From the NCBI RefSeq assembly GCF_003597395.2, contig NC_133770.1, positions 288,239,691 to 288,303,690 on the forward strand: DNA of 64,000 bases, written 5' to 3'. The notes below the pieces were generated by a model. It searched no databases, was not told the origin of the DNA, and saw only the letters and a list, made by a program, of their open reading frames with translations. Each line of letters opens with the position of its first letter. Positions within the stretch are counted from its first letter, which is position 1. Position numbers and translations under genes: made by a program. Below, one piece after another: positions 22,303 to 33,871 of this stretch. This DNA comes from Chelonoidis abingdonii. Lineage: Eukaryota; Chordata; Testudines; Testudinidae.

Positions 22303-23315
22303 GATTAAAGGCACAGGAAAGCCTGGAACAGCAAGCAGTGAATTAAATTCCACTTTTTCCACATAGATCTGGCATAAAACAAACCAACAACCAAACAAAC
22401 CAACAAATCAGCCCAGCTCTACCTTGCTTTCTAAAATAGAAGTGCTACACATTTAAAAGCTAAAACTGTATAGGTTATGTCAAGAGGCTGTGTATATCTT
22501 AGTGGCCTTGGAAAATTAATGTTTTGTTTTAAGTAAAGTTGAAGTTACTCGTGTTATCTCTCTCTATCAATATAAGTACATTACCATTATCTAGTGTCTG
22601 CAAGCACACTATTAATTTACCTTGTACCATCCCAATAGAGGCAAAAGAATTGTTCAAGGCAATGAGGCGTATCTACTTCCACTCCTTGGGACAGAGTTAC
22701 TTCCAAATAATCAATATTAATGTAAGTGAAGGGAGGGCAAAGAGAAAAAAAGATCTTCAGCCCGACTGATTTATCAGCTAAAGTCACATCAGTGTGCAGT
22801 GAGACACTCAGTACTCTTTACTAGACTGAATGGAGACTAAATGGTTTATCTAGGATAGTGGCTTTGTCAGAATATCCTCCTGAAGTCAAGATTAATATGG
22901 TACTTTGAAGCCAGAAAACAGACAGATGTAACACTTCCCCCTCTAAAATCGATACAGTCTTGGTCATATAGAGATCTGGAGAGTTCCTCAAAATACATGT
23001 TCACTTCACCACTTTTTTTTAAGGGAAAATATTTTTAGAAAAGTAACTTTCTTCCTCCTCTAAGAGTGCTTGTTCCCTACAGCTTAGGGGAACAGTGAAA
23101 CAGATAGTCCAAGCCTTCAGTCATATGCAGCAAAATATGATAGACATAGGGTCAAAAACAAACATTAGAAAAAATACATGCTTTGTTATTGTAACACAAC
23201 CTGCAATCTTTTTTGTTTAATCATGAAAAAATAATTACCAACTAATGGCCTAATGTCCTTTTTGACCTCCAGCAGGAAACAGGGGAATATTGCTTTTAAA
23301 CTCATGCCCCAATAC
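22303..23315. other. Unassigned DNA
   Basis: No recognised element. A/C-rich simple runs occur near 22375-22410. The plus frame 22539-22769 lacks motifs. Confidence 0.45.
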
Positions 23316-23318
23316 CAT

Positions 23319-23611
23319 GGGTACGTCCACACTACCCGCCGGATCAGTGGGTAGAGATCCATCTATCGGGGATCGATATATCATGTCTCATCTAGACACA
23401 ATAAATAGATCCCTGAACGTGCTACCGTCGACTCTGGAACTCTACCAGGGCGAGAGGCGGAAGTAGAGTCGATGGGGGAGCCGCGGCCGTCGATCCCGCA
23501 CCTTGAGGACGGGAGGTAAGTCGAAATAAGATATGTCGACTTCAGCTACGCTATTCCCATAGCTGAAGTTGCATATCTTACATCACCCCGCCCCCCAGTG
23601 TAGACCAGGCC
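23319..23611. mobile_element. Foldback Harbinger-type MITE, diverged copy
   Basis: The left GGGTACGTCCACACTAC and right (reverse complement) GGCCTGGTCTACACTG ends are flanked by CAT triplets (23316-23318 and 23612-23614). The interior holds GGGGATCGATATATC, AGTCGATGGGGGAGCCGCGG and GTCGACTTCAGCTACG with its complement CATAGCTGAAGTTGC. It is the same family as the much better preserved copy at 46002-46295. Confidence 0.8.
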
Positions 23612-23614
23612 CAT

Positions 23615-24078
23615 GTCTTTAAGTAGGTTGAAGTCAGAGAGGGGTGGTAAATGAATACCCTTCAAGCATACTGCAGCAATGCTAAAACATTCAGTCCTTG
23701 TATCTGGAATCACCGTTCTCATGCATTAAGATTTAGAACATATTCACCAAAACCAAAAAACAACCCCAAAATAAAACAAAAAACCTGAGCCAAAAAACCA
23801 AAAAAATGACTCAAGTAGTAACAGGAAACCCATTTATTTTCTCCATATGGCTAAGAACAGTAGAAGACAATACTAACTGGTTAACTGACTGCTCTAGTAT
23901 AGAAAAATTAATTTGCCTAATCTTCCCCTGCCGTTATTCAGGGGGTTATAATATAATAAGAGGAAAGCTTTAAATCCAGATGTCCACATGTGGAGTTTAT
24001 CAGGAACTGTAGTATGTGAACATACCACCAAGTGACTTTTAAACCTATAATCAGATGGGACTGACTGAAGAAGCAAGA
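23615..24078. other. Unassigned DNA with A/C-rich run
   Basis: An A-rich stretch near 23745-23805 is the only notable composition. No gene signature. Confidence 0.4.
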
Positions 24079-24079
24079 T

Positions 24080-24215
24080 TAAGGATTTGATCCTGCAAGG
24101 TGCTGGGCATTCTGGTCTGGGTCCTACAAAGCACTTAAGGGTGTGCTTAATTTTAAGCACATGGATGAACCCACTGACTTCAATGCTTTGCTGGATCATG
24201 ATCAGAGTGCTCAGC
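24080..24215. repeat. Ancient 'gatcctgcaa...cttaag' repeat
   Basis: GGATTTGATCCTGCAAGGTG, GCACTTAAGGGTGTGCTTAA and CCACTGACTTCAATGCTTTG are parts of the old partly palindromic family also seen at 11826. Confidence 0.55.
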
Positions 24216-24254
24216 GTGTGGAAGGCTTGAGCAATAAAAGAACTCTATAATTAG

Positions 24255-24665
24255 ACTTGGAAGGATTTGATTTTTCAAATTGGTAAACGTCGATTTCACC
24301 ATAGCCACAAACCAACTGTAAAACTATTTCCATCAATAATAACCAAAATTTACACATAGGCAAAGTTAAATATGGTGCTTGAGAACTTATTAGAGTTTGG
24401 TTTAAAGATACTTATGTTGTATATTTTGACATGTGATGTTGACAATTTGAGTTTTAACAGTTATAAAGCTTTAACTTTTTGAATTTCAACATCTGCTATC
24501 ATTAAATAATTGTCAGACCTCCCAAAATTTCCCACAGCTGTGAAAGTTTTAAACTGATAAAATATAAACAATGCTTAAAAATAAACAGGATATCATCTGC
24601 CAAAAAAATAAAAACTGAAATTTTTTCTTATAAAAAATAGAAACTGAAATCTGTCAAGCCTATAT
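24255..24665. repeat. AT-rich interspersed repeat, class unknown
   Basis: Blocks such as AAACGTCGATTTCACCATAG, TAAATATGGTGCTTGAGAAC and TGAATTTCAACATCTGCTAT read like a repeat I recall as high-copy in turtle DNA. I see no terminal repeats or coding. Confidence 0.4.
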
Positions 24666-25033
24666 ATATAATTAAGGGAGGAAGGATGAGAACTGTGGGA
24701 CATGCCACTATGAAAATGAAAGGAGAGAGATATCAATCTGTTTTCTGTGTGCTGCTCCTTTAAATGTAGGGGAGGCTCCCTGATGCCTGTAAGTCAGCTG
24801 TCAGTTTGGGTTTGTTAAGCAGGAGAATGTCACACCACCAGCCAGCCTGTTCTCCCTCGCACTGAGACTTGATGTTTATTCTTTATTTCTCTGTTTTCCA
24901 TAGTATGAAATGAAAACAACCTAGACTGCAAAGTGTACATTTTGCTTCTTGTGTACAAGAAAATAACTAGAGTAAGTCTATAAATACTAGACAAGTTTAC
25001 ACACCAGAAATAAAGAGGATTTAATGAGAGTGA
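24666..25033. other. Unassigned DNA
   Basis: No recognised element. Confidence 0.4.
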
Positions 25034-25034
25034 A

Positions 25035-25285
25035 ACAAGTGGCTATAACGAGGAGTAACGGGATGATATTAAATAAGAGAAACAGTACCATGAATAACAG
25101 GAAAAACTCTTTTGACAGTGAGATGTCAGACTGTGGAATACTGTCTCAAGGGACAGATGCTACTTCATTTGAACATTTATTTAAACAACAGTGGAAAAAG
25201 AACTCCAGGGAACAATCCTGTACTGGTAGGATGACAGAATACATGACATCATAGGTTTTTCCCATCTTTAACTTCTATGTAGCAG
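25035..25285 (+). repeat. CR1 LINE 3' end, diverged
   Basis: GACTGTGGAATACTGTCTCA followed by AAGGGACAGATG, ATTTAAACAACAGTGG and a terminal ACATCATAGGTTTTTCCCAT correspond to the 3' UTR region of CR1 in the sense direction. Confidence 0.6.
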
Positions 25286-25317
25286 GTACATGTTCATCAG
25301 TTCTTATAAACCCATAA

Positions 25318-25365
25318 GGCCAAATTCATCCCTGCATTAACTCCAGTGAAGACACAAGGGTTAAA
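25318..25365. repeat. Fragment of ancient foldback family
   Basis: GGCCAAATTCATCCCTGCAT and TAACTCCAGTGAAGAC match one arm of the palindromic 'ccaaattcatccc' repeat. Confidence 0.45.
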
Positions 25366-26038
25366 AATCGGTCCTGTTTGGGAAGAAAAGTATTAAAAAG
25401 TGCAAAAGAAAGATACATAAAAAAAGAAAAAAAAACTCACCACCAACAAACGAGTTTTTATTGAGAGGTTAATTAAAGGGAACTTCACTGAAACAGCATG
25501 AGCAGGCAAGAGAACGCCAACTTCCTCTGGTTCCACAGAAATTATACCCCCACCAAACCTCCCCAGAAGGTGATCCAGTTACAAATGTTGCATTAACAGA
25601 ATAATCTTTCATTCTCTGAGAGCAAGTCCCCATTTCTAGCTGCTTCCAAGTCTTTCTCAAATTAATTTTTCCATAAGGAGAGCCACGTAGACAAAACCTC
25701 AATGAATATATTATAATTGAAATACTTATTTAAAAATATTAATTGAAAGCATTATTTAAGGAACACTCTCAATTTACAACCTATGCTATAAACACACACA
25801 TTTATTTCCCTATGTGACTAACAACTTCAGTTATTGGAGGTGAAAGAATTTGTAAAAATCCAATTTGCCTGTCACTGCTTATGCTTTTGCTCTTTCTCTG
25901 TCACTTAGTGTGGACAATGGAAAGAAATGAAATCAGTTTCACTATAAGAATATTAATAATAATATAAGTAAACAACCCAACAGGATAAAGAAGCAGGTCT
26001 AAATAAAATTACTTAGACATTTCCTGTATTTATTTAAT
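25366..26038. other. Unassigned DNA
   Basis: Apart from an A-rich stretch near 25405-25440 nothing is recognised. The minus frame 25469-25702 has no motif. Confidence 0.4.
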
Positions 26039-26039
26039 G

Positions 26040-26622
26040 GGAACATAGGAATTGTTAAGCTGGATCAGACTCATGGTTCATCTACTCCAGTACTGAGTGT
26101 CTGACATTAGTCAGCACCAGGTGTTTCAGAGGTAGATGCTAGAAACCTCTTACTATGCAGACGTGGGATATTCTGTCTCCCATGAAGGTCTCCTCCTAAT
26201 TTCTCACAGTTAGAGGTTATTTTAACCCTGGAGTATAAGGCTCTATATCCTTTCTGAAATGTAAGTTAACGTTAACTATTATAATTCTGGATATCCTTGA
26301 TAGCCATATAAATATCCAGTCCCTTTTTGAATCTTGTGAAGGTCCTGGCCTCAATGACATCCAGTGGCAATGAATCCTACAGGCTAATTATGCTCTGTGT
26401 GAGAAAATATTTCGTTCTATCAGCTCTGAATTTCCAAACTTATAATTTGGTTGATCACCACCTACTTCATGCGTTGAGCTCTACTTTCTCTAGACCATCT
26501 GTTATTTTATTGATTTTTATCATGTCCCCGCTTTGTCTCCCTTCCAAGGTAAACAATCCCAGTCTTTCTAGTCTTTCTTCCTAGTAGAGTTTTTCCAGGT
26601 CTCTGGTCATTCTCATCACTGG
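26040..26622 (-). repeat. CR1 LINE 3' part
   Basis: The plus strand reads GGAACATAGGAATTGTTAAG, GGATCAGACTCATGGTTCAT, then CAGTCCCTTTTTGAATCTTG, TCAATGACATCCAGTGGCAA and ATCATGTCCCCGCTTTGTCT. This is the antisense of the CR1 3' UTR and last ORF2 portion in the expected order. It is diverged, and the LTR at 26626 cuts it off. Confidence 0.85.
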
Positions 26623-26625
26623 AGC

Positions 26626-27117
26626 TGTGAGGGAACTGGAAGGTACCTCTATGCACTCTTCAGAGTCAAAGACAAACCACAAGGGAGAATCAAGTTGGGT
26701 GCAAAAACCCAGAGTTTATTGAGGCAGTTCCATTACCCTTGCAGCAGAGGTTCCCTGCAACATGATTGGTAGGCCCCTCAGCCCTGTTCCAGACACTCCA
26801 ATAGTCCTTTCTATAGTAAAGCAAACAAATAGTCCCTAAGCCAAACTCAGTAGTCCTGGGCCAGGACTCGCTTCCTCAGGAGGGCTCTGGCAGTCAGCAA
26901 TCTCTGCAGAAGTTCTGGGTTGGTCCTTTCCTCAGGGAGAAAAAGATAGGAGGTCTGTCCTCCTCCTAGTCAGCCAGAAATTAAGCTGTCCTCTTCCTTT
27001 TTTACTGCCCCTTTGTTACCTGGCAGTAAATAAAGGTGTAGCAGGGCGAGGCTGAGTGGGCCCACAGCAGCTCATTAACCCTTGTGAGCTCATTGTTGGG
27101 GTTGGAATACCCCATCA
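26626..27117 (-). mobile_element. Probable endogenous retrovirus LTR
   Basis: The plus strand starts TGTGAGGGAAC and ends TACCCCATCA, giving sense TG...CA termini. AGAGTTTATTGAGGC (about 26712) is, in sense, an AATAAA poly(A) signal. It directly follows a CR1 piece. No matching target duplication was seen, so the ends are provisional. Confidence 0.55.
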
Positions 27118-27753
27118 CTACCTCCCACGGGAAATTTCACATTGCCATAAAAAAACTTCATTCCAAACTGAAACAAAAAGTCTGATATGCAACATTTTCA
27201 TTTTCAGAAAGCTCTTCTTTGGATGAATCAAAACAGAATGGCATTAATATTTCTGACCTCAGCAATCCAGGCTTCTTGATAGGCCTTCAAGGCAGGGTGC
27301 CAAGGAGCATGGACTCTTCAGCACCATACAGGCTATCAAGGAGCCAAGGAGGCCTTTGGGGAGGCAGGAAACCAGACAAGTTTCTTCTGGAAGTTTTGTT
27401 GAAATTAACATGTTCCTGTGGCACATTTCAGTCCTGACAAATCAGCATTTTCTAACACAAAAATGTTCTGTTCTGCAATATCCTTCTCAGCTTGTACAGT
27501 GGTCAGTACTCCACATGGTATTCCATGAGGCCATGCAACTGATTTATAAAAATGCGTTATAATATTCTCCACATAACTGACAATCCCATTCCTTATGAAT
27601 CCCAGTCTTGGTCACTTTTTTGGACCACAGCTGCACATAACATTTCTAGGTTTCTCTGTGTTTTTTATCACCATATTATCTATGCACCAGACACACTTAA
27701 ATAAGTTTTTCCTCCTAACCTTCTTTTCAGTTAGGGACTTCTTATTACTCCTT
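27118..27753. other. Unassigned DNA, partly AT-rich repeat-like
   Basis: 27126-27215 (GGGAAATTTCACATTGCCAT, CATTCCAAACTGAAACAAAA) resembles the AT-rich family at 58500. The rest is unrecognised. Confidence 0.4.
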
Positions 27754-27783
27754 TTTTATAGATGGGGATCTGAGGCACAGAGA

Positions 27784-27897
27784 GGCAGATCCTCATCTGC
27801 TGCAAATGGCATTGTTCCAATGAAGCTAATATTTGTATTTTAGGTTTAATTGTTATTTGGGTCCAATGGTGCTGCACTGATTTATACCAGGATCTGA
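27784..27897. repeat. Foldback repeat nested in MIR
   Basis: CAGATCCTCATCTGCTGCAA at the left and CTGATTTATACCAGGATCTG at the right are imperfect inverted repeats around a CCAATGAAGCTAAT-type centre. It is the same family as 61975. Confidence 0.6.
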
Positions 27898-27960
27898 CCT
27901 CATGTGATTTACCAAGGGACACATAGGAAGTTAATGGCAGAATCATGAATTAAATTCAGG

Positions 27961-30192
27961 TGTGACATTCTACACCTTGGGGGAACACACTGGTTAACCC
28001 CTATATTCCTCATTTTCATATAATTGTGATCTTACATATAACCCATGCCTTGTAAGGTATCGGGGAAAGGGTATGATCTGCTGAAAGTAATTTCTCTATC
28101 CATATATGTGTATCATTAATGCATATGAAGTTATGAGATTTGTGCTCTATGGTTGTCACTAAAACATGCTGTAAATTGGGGAATCAGCCAGATATTAGCT
28201 CCCCAGGGGCAACAGCAAGGAAAGTAACCAACACCCCGGCGGGGTGTGAAACAACCCATCAACAGCCATTGTCCAGCAAGGGAGCTACAGTGCAATGACT
28301 CACCTGCATGAGGCCACACCAGGAGAATTGCTTAACCTTGCTTGGAGAGACTCAGCAATGCCTCCCAGACATACCTGGACTTGTGCTCCCCAAGCACATG
28401 GACTGAGGGTATAAAACTCAGAGTGGACACATGCTGGGCCCTTCTCCTGCCCCCGCCTATGCTGCAAGCAACCAAGACACTGAGAAGAAGACTAGACTCC
28501 AACACAGGAGATTGGCCCAGGTTTAAGAAACAAACCTGTATATTAAGGACTGCAAAATCCAGTGGGGTGAGAACGTAACAGGGTGGCTCACAGAAACTCC
28601 CTTGGTAACTGCCAACTGGCCAAGACTACTTCTGCTCCTGTTTTCCTGCCCTAGCAGCTTAGGACTCCAGTACCCTGTCTTGTTGAGCTAGACACTCCAG
28701 TCTACTCCAACACAGACCCAGGGTCTGAACCACATGCCCCAAAGCTGCAGACTTAACTGAAAGCATGAGTGTTCCTGTCTTTAACACTCAGATGCCCAAC
28801 TCTCAATGGGGTCTAAACCGCAAATAAATTGTTCGCCCTCTATATCACTGATAGAGAGGTATGCACAGCTGTTTGCCCCCCCCAGGTATTAATACATACT
28901 CTGGGTTAATTAATAAATAAAAAGTGATTTTATTAAATATAGAAAGTAGGATATAAGTGGTTTCAAGTAATAGCAGACAGAACAAAGTGAACTACCAAGT
29001 AAAATAAAATAAAACATGCAAATCTAACTCTAATACAGTAATAAAACTAAATACAGATAAAATTTCACTCTCAGAGATGTTTCAGTAAGTTTCTTTCACA
29101 GACTGGATGCCTTCCTAGTCTGGGCACAATCTTTTCTCCGATATAGCTCTTGTTCCAGCCCAGGTGGTAGCTAGGGGATTTCTCACAATGGCTCTCCCCT
29201 TTTCTCTGTTCCACTCCTTTAGATATCTTTTGCATAAGGTGGGAATCCTTTGTCCCACTAGGTTCCCACTCCCCGCTTCTCATTGAAAAAGCACCAGGTT
29301 AAAGATGGATTCCAGTTCAGGTGACATGATCACATGTCACTGCAAGACTTCATTACCCACTTGCCAGCACACACGTATACAGGAAGATTCACAAATAAAA
29401 CAGAGCCATCTACAGTCAATTGTCCTGGTTAATGGGAGCCATCAAGATTCCAAACTACCATTAATGGCCAACACTTTGCATAATTAAAATAGGCCCTCGG
29501 AGTTATATTTTATATTTCTAGTTTCAGATACAAGAGTGATACATTTATACAAATAGGATGACCACACTCAGTAGATTATAAGCTTTGAATGATACCTTAC
29601 AAGATACCTTTTGCATGAAGCATACTGCAGTTACATTATATTCATACTCATCAGCATACTTTCATAAAATCTTTTAGAGTGCAACGTCACAGAGAAAAAG
29701 TGCTTAATCTAGTTGCTGCCCAGTCTAATAGGGTTGAGAGTTTAGACTGCAAGCTTATACTTTATTTTCTTTTGATAACCACTCTGACTTGTTATACTTT
29801 GACTTATAATCACTTAAATTCTATCTTTATAGTTAATAGTTTGCTTATTCTACCTGAAGCAGTGCGTTTGGTTTGAAGTGTGTCAGAGACTCCCCTTGGA
29901 ATAACAAGCCTGGTACATATCAATTTCTTTGTTAAATTGAAGAACTCATATCAGCTTGCAGCATCCAGCAAGCATAACTGGACATTGCAAGACAAAGATT
30001 TCTAGGGTTGTGTCTGGGACCGTAGATATTGGCTAGTGTCATTCAGCTGCAAGTAGCTGGGAGCAGCTTACATGCCAGAGGCTGTGTGTGAGCAGCCCAG
30101 GAGTGGGGGCTCTCACAGCAGAGCAAGGTAAGGCTGGCTCCCAGAATCAAAGCAGATCACTGGTCCAGACAACACTAGAAAGGAAAGTCACA
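27961..30192 (+). mobile_element. Endogenous retrovirus solo LTR (A), split by LTR B
   Basis: It begins TGTGACATTCTACACCTTGG and ends GGAAAGTCACA, both typical LTR termini. The flanks TCAGG (27956-27960) and CCAGG (30193-30197) are a 5-bp duplication with one difference. The R/U5-like half resumes at 29697 and holds AGTTAATAGTTTGC, a decayed poly(A) signal. Without the 1.1-kb insertion it is about 1.1 kb. Short open frames inside are not genes. Confidence 0.85.
28574..29691 (-). mobile_element. Endogenous retrovirus solo LTR (B), nested
   Basis: The sense strand starts near 29691 with TGTGACGTTGCAC and ends near 28574 with CCCTGTTACG. GAGAA lies on both sides (28569-28573, 29692-29696), an exact 5-bp duplication made inside LTR A. 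The plus strand holds GTGATTTTATTAAATATAG, giving a sense AATAAAA poly(A) signal. The last base pair of the TG...CA ends has changed (CG). No internal genes. Confidence 0.85.
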
Positions 30193-30240
30193 CCAGGTCA
30201 CCTGAGTCCCTGTCTAGTGCTTTAACAACAAGACCAAACT

Positions 30241-30870
30241 TCCTTTTGTTACTAATTTCACCATAACAACAGCTTATTCACGACAGGATCCCACTGAACA
30301 TGATACCTAATCTAAAAATGAGGACACTAGGTCTAAATAGGGAAGCTGAATAGTATTACTTCCCACAGTTGGTACAAGACCACATGAAATACATTTGAGA
30401 GAAAGGCAACTTAAGCAAAATAGTGGTAAACATATATGTATTGCTATGAGTTATATTTGCGGACGAGATGGAGAACTCCCCACACAGAGAGAATTAACTT
30501 TCATTCCTCTGTCCCTTCTGTACGTCCTGGGTATTCCCCTTTGCTGGAGCCATGCAGAGCAGCCAGAGCATGGGCCAGAAATTCTCTGGAAGTGTGGAAG
30601 AAACTGCTTGGCTGGTTGTGCCCTACCTCTGAGTGATATGATGGCCTTTGTTTTTGCATCTAATACTTTGTGTTTCATTTATTTTCCATCAAGGGCCCAG
30701 AATCTCAGCTACTGTAATTTTGAGAGGCTCTATGGAAGAAAGGCCCCATCTCTAGAGTTCAAACTTATTTCACTGTTCAAGAGTCAAGGCAACTTACATG
30801 AGCTTTAGAGACATAAGTCTTTGTTCCTGGAGAAGGAGAAGGTTGAGGTGCTTGGAAAAAAGACATGAAG
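30241..30870. other. Unassigned DNA
   Basis: No repeat recognised. The 137-codon plus frame at 30395-30808 overlaps frames of 66 (plus) and 75 codons (minus), has no motif, and is probably chance. Confidence 0.4.
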
Positions 30871-30872
30871 TG

Positions 30873-31613
30873 TGTCATAAACAGATAGTTAATGTCTCTT
30901 TTACCTGTAAAGGGTTAAGAAGCTCAGTAAACCTGGCTGACACCTGACCAGAGGACCAATAAGGGGACAAGATACTTTCAAATCTTGGCGGAGGGAAGTC
31001 TTTGTTTGTGCTCTTTGTTTTGGGGGTCGTTCGCTCTTGGGCAAAGGACCAACTCCACCGGCTCTCCAAATCTTCAAATCAGTCTCTCATGTTTCAATAA
31101 GTACAGCCAGGCAAGCAGATTTTTATTTGTTTCTCAACTTGTAAATGTCCTTTTTTTGAGTTACCTCGTTGCTAACTTTAACCTAACTAGAGTTCCTCTG
31201 GCTATACGATTATTACCCTGTAAGTATTTTCCCCATTTGATTTACAGAGATGATTTACCTTTCTTCTTTATTAAAACTTTCTTTTTAAAAACTGGTTGAT
31301 TTTTCCTTGTTAAGATCCCAGGGATTGGATCTGAGCTCACCAAGGATTTTTGTGGAAAAAGGAGAGGGATGTTAATTTCTCCTTGTTTTAAGATCCAAGG
31401 GGTTTGGATCTGTGTTCACTAGAGAATTGATGAAGCCTCTCAAGGCTGCCAAGGGAGAGGAAGGTTTTTGGGGGGTCAAGAAGTGCTCCAGACACTGAAA
31501 TTTCTGGATGGTGGCAGAGTTACCAGATCTAAGCTAATAATTAAGCTTAGAAGTGTCCATGCAGGTCCTCACATTTGTACCCTAAAGTTCAGAGTGGGGA
31601 AAGAACCTTGACA
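30873..31613 (+). mobile_element. Endogenous retrovirus LTR
   Basis: TGTCATAAACAGATAG to AACCTTGACA gives inverted TGTCA/TGACA termini. TTTATTAAAACTTTC near 31268 is a decayed poly(A) signal. An internal direct repeat appears as TCCTTGTTAAGATCCCAGGG (about 31303) and TCCTTGTTTTAAGATCCAAG (about 31381). I saw no matching target duplication. Confidence 0.7.
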
Positions 31614-31778
31614 AATAGGTATTAAGGTGAGGTATGCCTTAGGACCAGAATGCCTCTACCTTCCAAACTTTTGCCCAGTTCTTAAACCAAACTTTTTGGA
31701 AGGTACTGGAATGATCAACATGTATATTTTCCATTCCACTATTTTTCATATGCATGCACCTCTGCAGAAGCCCCAAAA

Positions 31779-32110
31779 TAAGAACATAAGAATCACCATA
31801 CTGTGTCAGACCAATGATTCATTGACCCAGTATCCTGTCTTCTCACTGTGGCTGGTGCCAGATGTTTGAGAGAGAATGAACAGAGCAGTTATTGAGTGAT
31901 CCATCCCCTGTATTCCAGCCCCCACTTCTGGCAGTAGGAGCATGAGGTTGCATCTATAGCCATCTTGGCTAATAGCTAATGGACCTATCCTCCATGAATT
32001 TATCTAATTCTTTTTTGAACTGAGTTATTCTTTTCGTCTTCACAACATCCCCTGGCAATGAATTCTGCAAGTTGACTGTGCATGTCACAAGAAAGACTGT
32101 TTCAAGTATG
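31779..32110 (-). repeat. CR1 LINE 3' end
   Basis: AAGAACATAAGAATCACCAT, GTGTCAGACCAATGATTCAT, AGTATCCTGTCTTCTCACTG and CCTCCATGAATTTATCTAAT are the antisense CR1 3' UTR and last ORF2 segment. It is more like the 53814 copy than the 26040 copy. Confidence 0.85.
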
Positions 32111-32646
32111 TTTTCATCTCAAATAAAAACACAAACTACCAGAAATCTTGTGAGAAAGACCAAAAGATTTCCACCCAAAATTTGCTTATTCAGGAAGTTT
32201 GGAAAAACACCAGAGAAGCTTCCAAATATTTGAGACTTGCTGAATTGCCTCTGAACAGGGCTACATTAAGACAGTTTAGGCAAAGATCCTCCAAGTATTT
32301 GGAACCCCTGATAGTGAACACTGGCAAGATCAAGCTCTAATCTGAGTGAACAACTTCCTGGCCCATAGTCAGAAGTGTCACCAACTGAACTGTACTAAGA
32401 GAAATAAGCCTCATAAACATGAACAATTAATCCAAAATGAAACAAACCCACTACAGGGCACAGCCCAGAAGCTAGGAGAAAGGACATAACAGGGGTAATT
32501 TATGGCTGGCCTGCACTGGGTGTACAAACCCCTTTACCTGCTAACATGTGTAGGAGACAGGCATAGTTTGATGGCCAATGCTCTGTGGAGGCCAGGATTC
32601 ACTTGTTGCTGTGTTCCAAGCCCAAGAATGGGCATGCTGAGGCAGA
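32111..32646. other. Unassigned DNA
   Basis: No recognised element before the hAT target duplication at 32647-32654. Confidence 0.4.
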
Positions 32647-32955
32647 GCAGAGACCAGGGCTGTCCTTAGGATTTATGGTGCCCTAGGCGAGATTATTAAA
32701 CTGGTGCCCCTGTGCCTGTCTTGGTCTTAGCAACACAAACATAAGCTTACAGTATTGGAAAACTTGCCACATGCATGTTATTAAAACAGTTTAACTTAAT
32801 GAAGCACACTATAATGCTGATGGACTAGCACTAAAGAGGCAGCACTGTAGAAAAAATTCTGATTTGACAGAATGATGCAAATAATATAATTTTTTTAATT
32901 TGTCAACATTTTATTGGAAATTTCTGTGAAAAGGTATTGAAACAAGGATTAGTTT

Positions 32956-33267
32956 TTAATTAAAAGCAATCTTTCTGGCTTTTCTGGCTGCAAAATCCGT
33001 AATAATGTCATTGTATGACAAAGACAAAGTGATGTCTTGTTCGACTGCAAGAATAGCAAGACCAGTCAAGTGTTCCTGACTCACTGTAGAGCAGAGAGAG
33101 TTTTTAATGAGCTTTAGTTTTGAAAAACTCCGTTCTCCTGATGCTACTGTTACAGGAATTGTTAGTAGAATACGACTGGCAATGTACACATTAGGATATA
33201 TGTCAACAAGTTTGCTGGTATGAATAAACTGTACAATGTCCATCATCGATTTTGCATGTGGCAACAA
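32956..33267 (-). pseudogene. hAT transposase C-terminal dimerisation domain
   Basis: The open frame of 103 codons contains ILLTIPVTVASGERSFSKLK then LIKNSLCSTVSQEHLTGLAI, followed by an acidic/basic end FAARKARK. The PVTVASGERSFSKLK-----S-----RL--LA pattern is the hAT family dimerisation (hATC) motif of ZMYM/hAT-like transposases, normally at the very C terminus. A full hAT transposase is about 600-800 residues, so only the end survives as an open frame. No intact start or BED finger is seen. It is a fossil and not expected to be functional. Confidence 0.85.
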
Positions 33268-33337
33268 CTCAATTTTTCGTACAGTTCAAGTCCATTTAAA
33301 TCAAAATGATCACCATGCTTCAGGAGGCCCTTTAGGT

Positions 33338-33510
33338 CAGGGGTCCCCAACGCGGTGCCCGCAGTGGCCTCTCAGTACATCCACGTACTGGCCGGAGGAT
33401 GAGCATCTGCTGAAATGCCGCCAAAATTTGGCATCATTTCGGCAGATGCTTGTCCGCCATCACGGTCCTTCATCTCGTGCCCACCAGCTGAAAAAGGTTG
33501 GGGACCACTG
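33338..33510. mobile_element. hAT MITE nested in hAT
   Basis: CAGGGGTCCCCAAC and the reverse complement of the right end (CAGTGGTCCCCAAC) are inverted repeats. Flanks CTTTAGGT (33330-33337) and CTCTAGGC (33511-33518) match at 6 of 8 bases. It is 173 bp and non-coding. Confidence 0.8.
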
Positions 33511-33589
33511 CTCTAGGCTCTTGCACTTTGTCATTAGTTGCTCCTGTTTTCCTATTTGTTGAATTTAGTCCCATCAGCCCACTGTCAGC

Positions 33590-33871
33590 TGAGTGAATGG
33601 AACTCCAGGCCGACAGTGGGTTGAGTGGCTCAGCCAGGGTATCAGCCTCCGGCCTGCTCAGCTGCTGCCAGCCTGGGGTTCCTTGAGGGTCCCCAGGCCA
33701 GCAGTGGGTGTTGAATGGGGCCGGCGGCTGGGACCTTGGGTGCCAATGGGGCAGCAGCCGGAATCCCAGAGCAGTGGCGGGCTGAGCTGCTCAGCTCGCT
33801 GCTGCATGCCATCAAAAATCAGCTCGCGTGCCACCTTTGGCATGTGTGCCATAGGTTGCCGACCCCTGCTC
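33590..33871. mobile_element. hAT MITE, left end missing
   Basis: The right end reads AGCTCGCGTGCCACCTTTGG then GTGCCATAGGTTGCCGACCC CTG split over 33850-33871. This is the standard terminus of a turtle hAT MITE family whose other end appears at 10507. The GC-rich interior gives overlapping open frames on both strands that are not genes. No left inverted repeat was found. Confidence 0.65.

Larger units (their letters stand above)
27755..30240 (-). repeat. MIR-like SINE split by foldback and two LTRs
   Basis: Three separated pieces form one antisense SINE. 27755-27783 reads ATAGATGGGGATCTGAGGCA. 27906-27960 reads TTTACCAAGGGACACATAGG...AATTCAGG. 30193-30240 reads CCAGGTCACCTGAGTCCCTG then TAGTGCTTTAACAACAAGAC. 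Between the first two is a foldback repeat. Between the last two is an LTR that itself holds another LTR. The SINE is the oldest layer. Confidence 0.65.

Noticed and set aside
30395..30808. 137-codon open frame
   Set aside because: It overlaps frames on both strands and has no domain, splice or repeat support. Left as unassigned.
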